A stretch of 6,360 nucleotides of DNA, from NCBI GenBank assembly GCA_046306335.1, contig JBKDXM010000028.1, positions 1-6,360 of the forward strand. Direction: 5' to 3'. The first letter of the stretch is position 1. Each line of letters begins with the position of its first letter. Positions 5,712-6,360 of the stretch are shown piece by piece. The notes below the pieces were generated by a model. It searched no databases and was not told the origin of the DNA. It saw only the letters and a list, made by a program, of their open reading frames with translations. The translations under genes and the position numbers were made by a program. This DNA is from UBA2386 sp046306335. GTDB taxonomy: Bacteria > Planctomycetota > UBA1135 > UBA2386.

Positions 5712-6360
5712 TCAGCGGCCGACGTCGCCGAGCAGCTCCGCGGCGGTCCACGGCTCGCTGCGCGCTCGGTGCTGCGCGCGGATCGCGGCGACCGCAGCGG
5801 CGTCGGGCACGCTCTGGCGGTGGCCGAAGGCGCGGCGGACGTAGCCGACGATGGCCGCGACGTCGGTGTCGGACAGTTGCCGCTGGGCCGGCATCTCCAT
5901 CGTCCACGTCGCGCCGTTGACTTCGATCGGGCCGCGCACGCCGTGCGCGACGATGCGCACGATGCGGTCGATCGGCCCGGTGGCCCACTCGGAGTCGCGC
6001 AGCGGCGGCGCGAGGCCCTGCATGCCGCCGCCGTCGAGCTGGTGGCAGGCGGCGCACGCGCGGGCGAACAGCGCCTCGCCGGCGCGGACGCGCTGCGCCT
6101 CGTCGGCGGTCAGCTGCGCGACCTCGCCGGGCGGAACGGCCCCGGCGACGGCGATCGCCGCGAGCAGTTCGCGCGCGGCCGCGGCGGTCGGCGCGTCGTC
6201 GTCGACGCCGAGCGCGACCAGCGCCGGCGGCGCGGCGGCGAGCTTCAGCCAGCCCGTGCGCGCTTCGCCCTTGGGCAGCGCGTCGACCGCGCCCTGCAAC
6301 ACGGCGCGCCGCAGCGCCGGCGCCGCGAAGTCCTGCGCCGCCGCGAACAGCGCCTGCTGG
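5712..6360 (-). CDS. C-terminal part of a PVC-type c-type cytochrome (dehydrogenase/HEAT/cytochrome c family), partial
   Basis: Only the last 215 residues are visible; the frame stays open to the right edge, so the start lies outside and the GTG at 6302 is probably internal. The first 85 or so visible residues are Ala/Leu-rich and helical, as expected for the HEAT-repeat region before the heme domain in these proteins. A single c-type heme site CAACH (6056 to 6042) is followed by GMQGLAPPL, SEW, RIV-HG-RGPIEVNG and a WTMEMP segment supplying the likely axial Met. The end, GYVRRAFGH then a conserved RSEPWTAAEL, is characteristic of large PVC dehydrogenase fusions, which usually carry an N-terminal sugar-dehydrogenase-like propeller and a signal peptide. 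It would act outside the cytoplasmic membrane in electron transfer from an unknown substrate. The heme domain is sure, while the N-terminal domains are inferred. Confidence 0.85.
   Translation of the reverse strand, partial: QQALFAAAQDFAAPALRRAVLQGAVDALPKGEARTGWLKLAAAPPALVALGVDDDAPTAAAARELLAAIAVAGAVPPGEVAQLTADEAQRVRAGEALFARACAACHQLDGGGMQGLAPPLRDSEWATGPIDRIVRIVAHGVRGPIEVNGATWTMEMPAQRQLSDTDVAAIVGYVRRAFGHRQSVPDAAAVAAIRAQHRARSEPWTAAELLGDVGR

Noticed and set aside
2317..5844. A 1175-codon plus-strand open frame antisense to the fusion gene and xylulokinase
   Set aside because: The translation is Arg/Ala/Gln/Glu-rich with no recognisable motif, and both sense genes have clear family signatures. 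Long antisense frames are expected at this GC content.
5662..6057. N-terminal extension of xylulokinase back into the cytochrome region
   Set aside because: The frame is open, but the added sequence overlaps the clear heme-domain reading frame and has no FGGY homology; the family N-terminus starts at about 5661.

Overview
The window is very GC-rich, with a strong preference for G or C at third codon positions, and reads as chromosomal DNA from a Planctomycetota or related PVC-type bacterium. The main evidence is the cytochrome c domain at the right edge, which has the sequence style of the large planctomycete and verrucomicrobial dehydrogenase/HEAT/cytochrome proteins. A DUF6807 ('PmoA-family') lipoprotein, a planctomycete-like xylulokinase and a TIGR03546/TIGR03545 envelope protein agree with this. 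The phylum is an inference; no rRNA or other taxonomic marker is present.

Layout, left to right. Positions 1-257 hold no gene I can support, but end in a promoter-like motif just before a GTG start. 258-1133 (+) encodes the DUF6807 lipoprotein. A 59-bp convergent gap follows, with an imperfect GC hairpin and a perfect 15-bp tandem duplication. Four genes then lie on the minus strand; in transcription order they are the 3' part of a cytochrome c protein (5712 to the right edge), xylulokinase (4174-5661), a 749-residue membrane protein (1849-4098), and a YceH/DUF480 protein (1193-1852). The last two overlap by four bases (GTGA) and are probably co-transcribed and translationally coupled.

Two points stand out. 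First, the 749-residue protein looks like a natural fusion of two uncharacterised families that are usually separate neighbouring genes: a multi-pass TIGR03546-like membrane domain and an AsmA-like TIGR03545 domain, followed by a TolA-like Ala/Lys/Glu coiled coil. Second, each of the three visible genes that begin after an intergenic gap has a TAnnnT -10-like hexamer ending 6 or 7 nt before a plausible start codon and no Shine-Dalgarno sequence, whereas the coupled internal gene yceH has a GGAGA site. This suggests leaderless transcription of first genes.

Functionally, xylulokinase, the DUF6807 lipoprotein and the heme protein fit a carbohydrate-degrading lifestyle but do not form an obvious single pathway. 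The fusion/yceH pair appears to be a separate unit connected with the cell envelope. I saw no mobile element, CRISPR array, tRNA or rRNA. The many very long overlapping open frames are GC-composition shadows.
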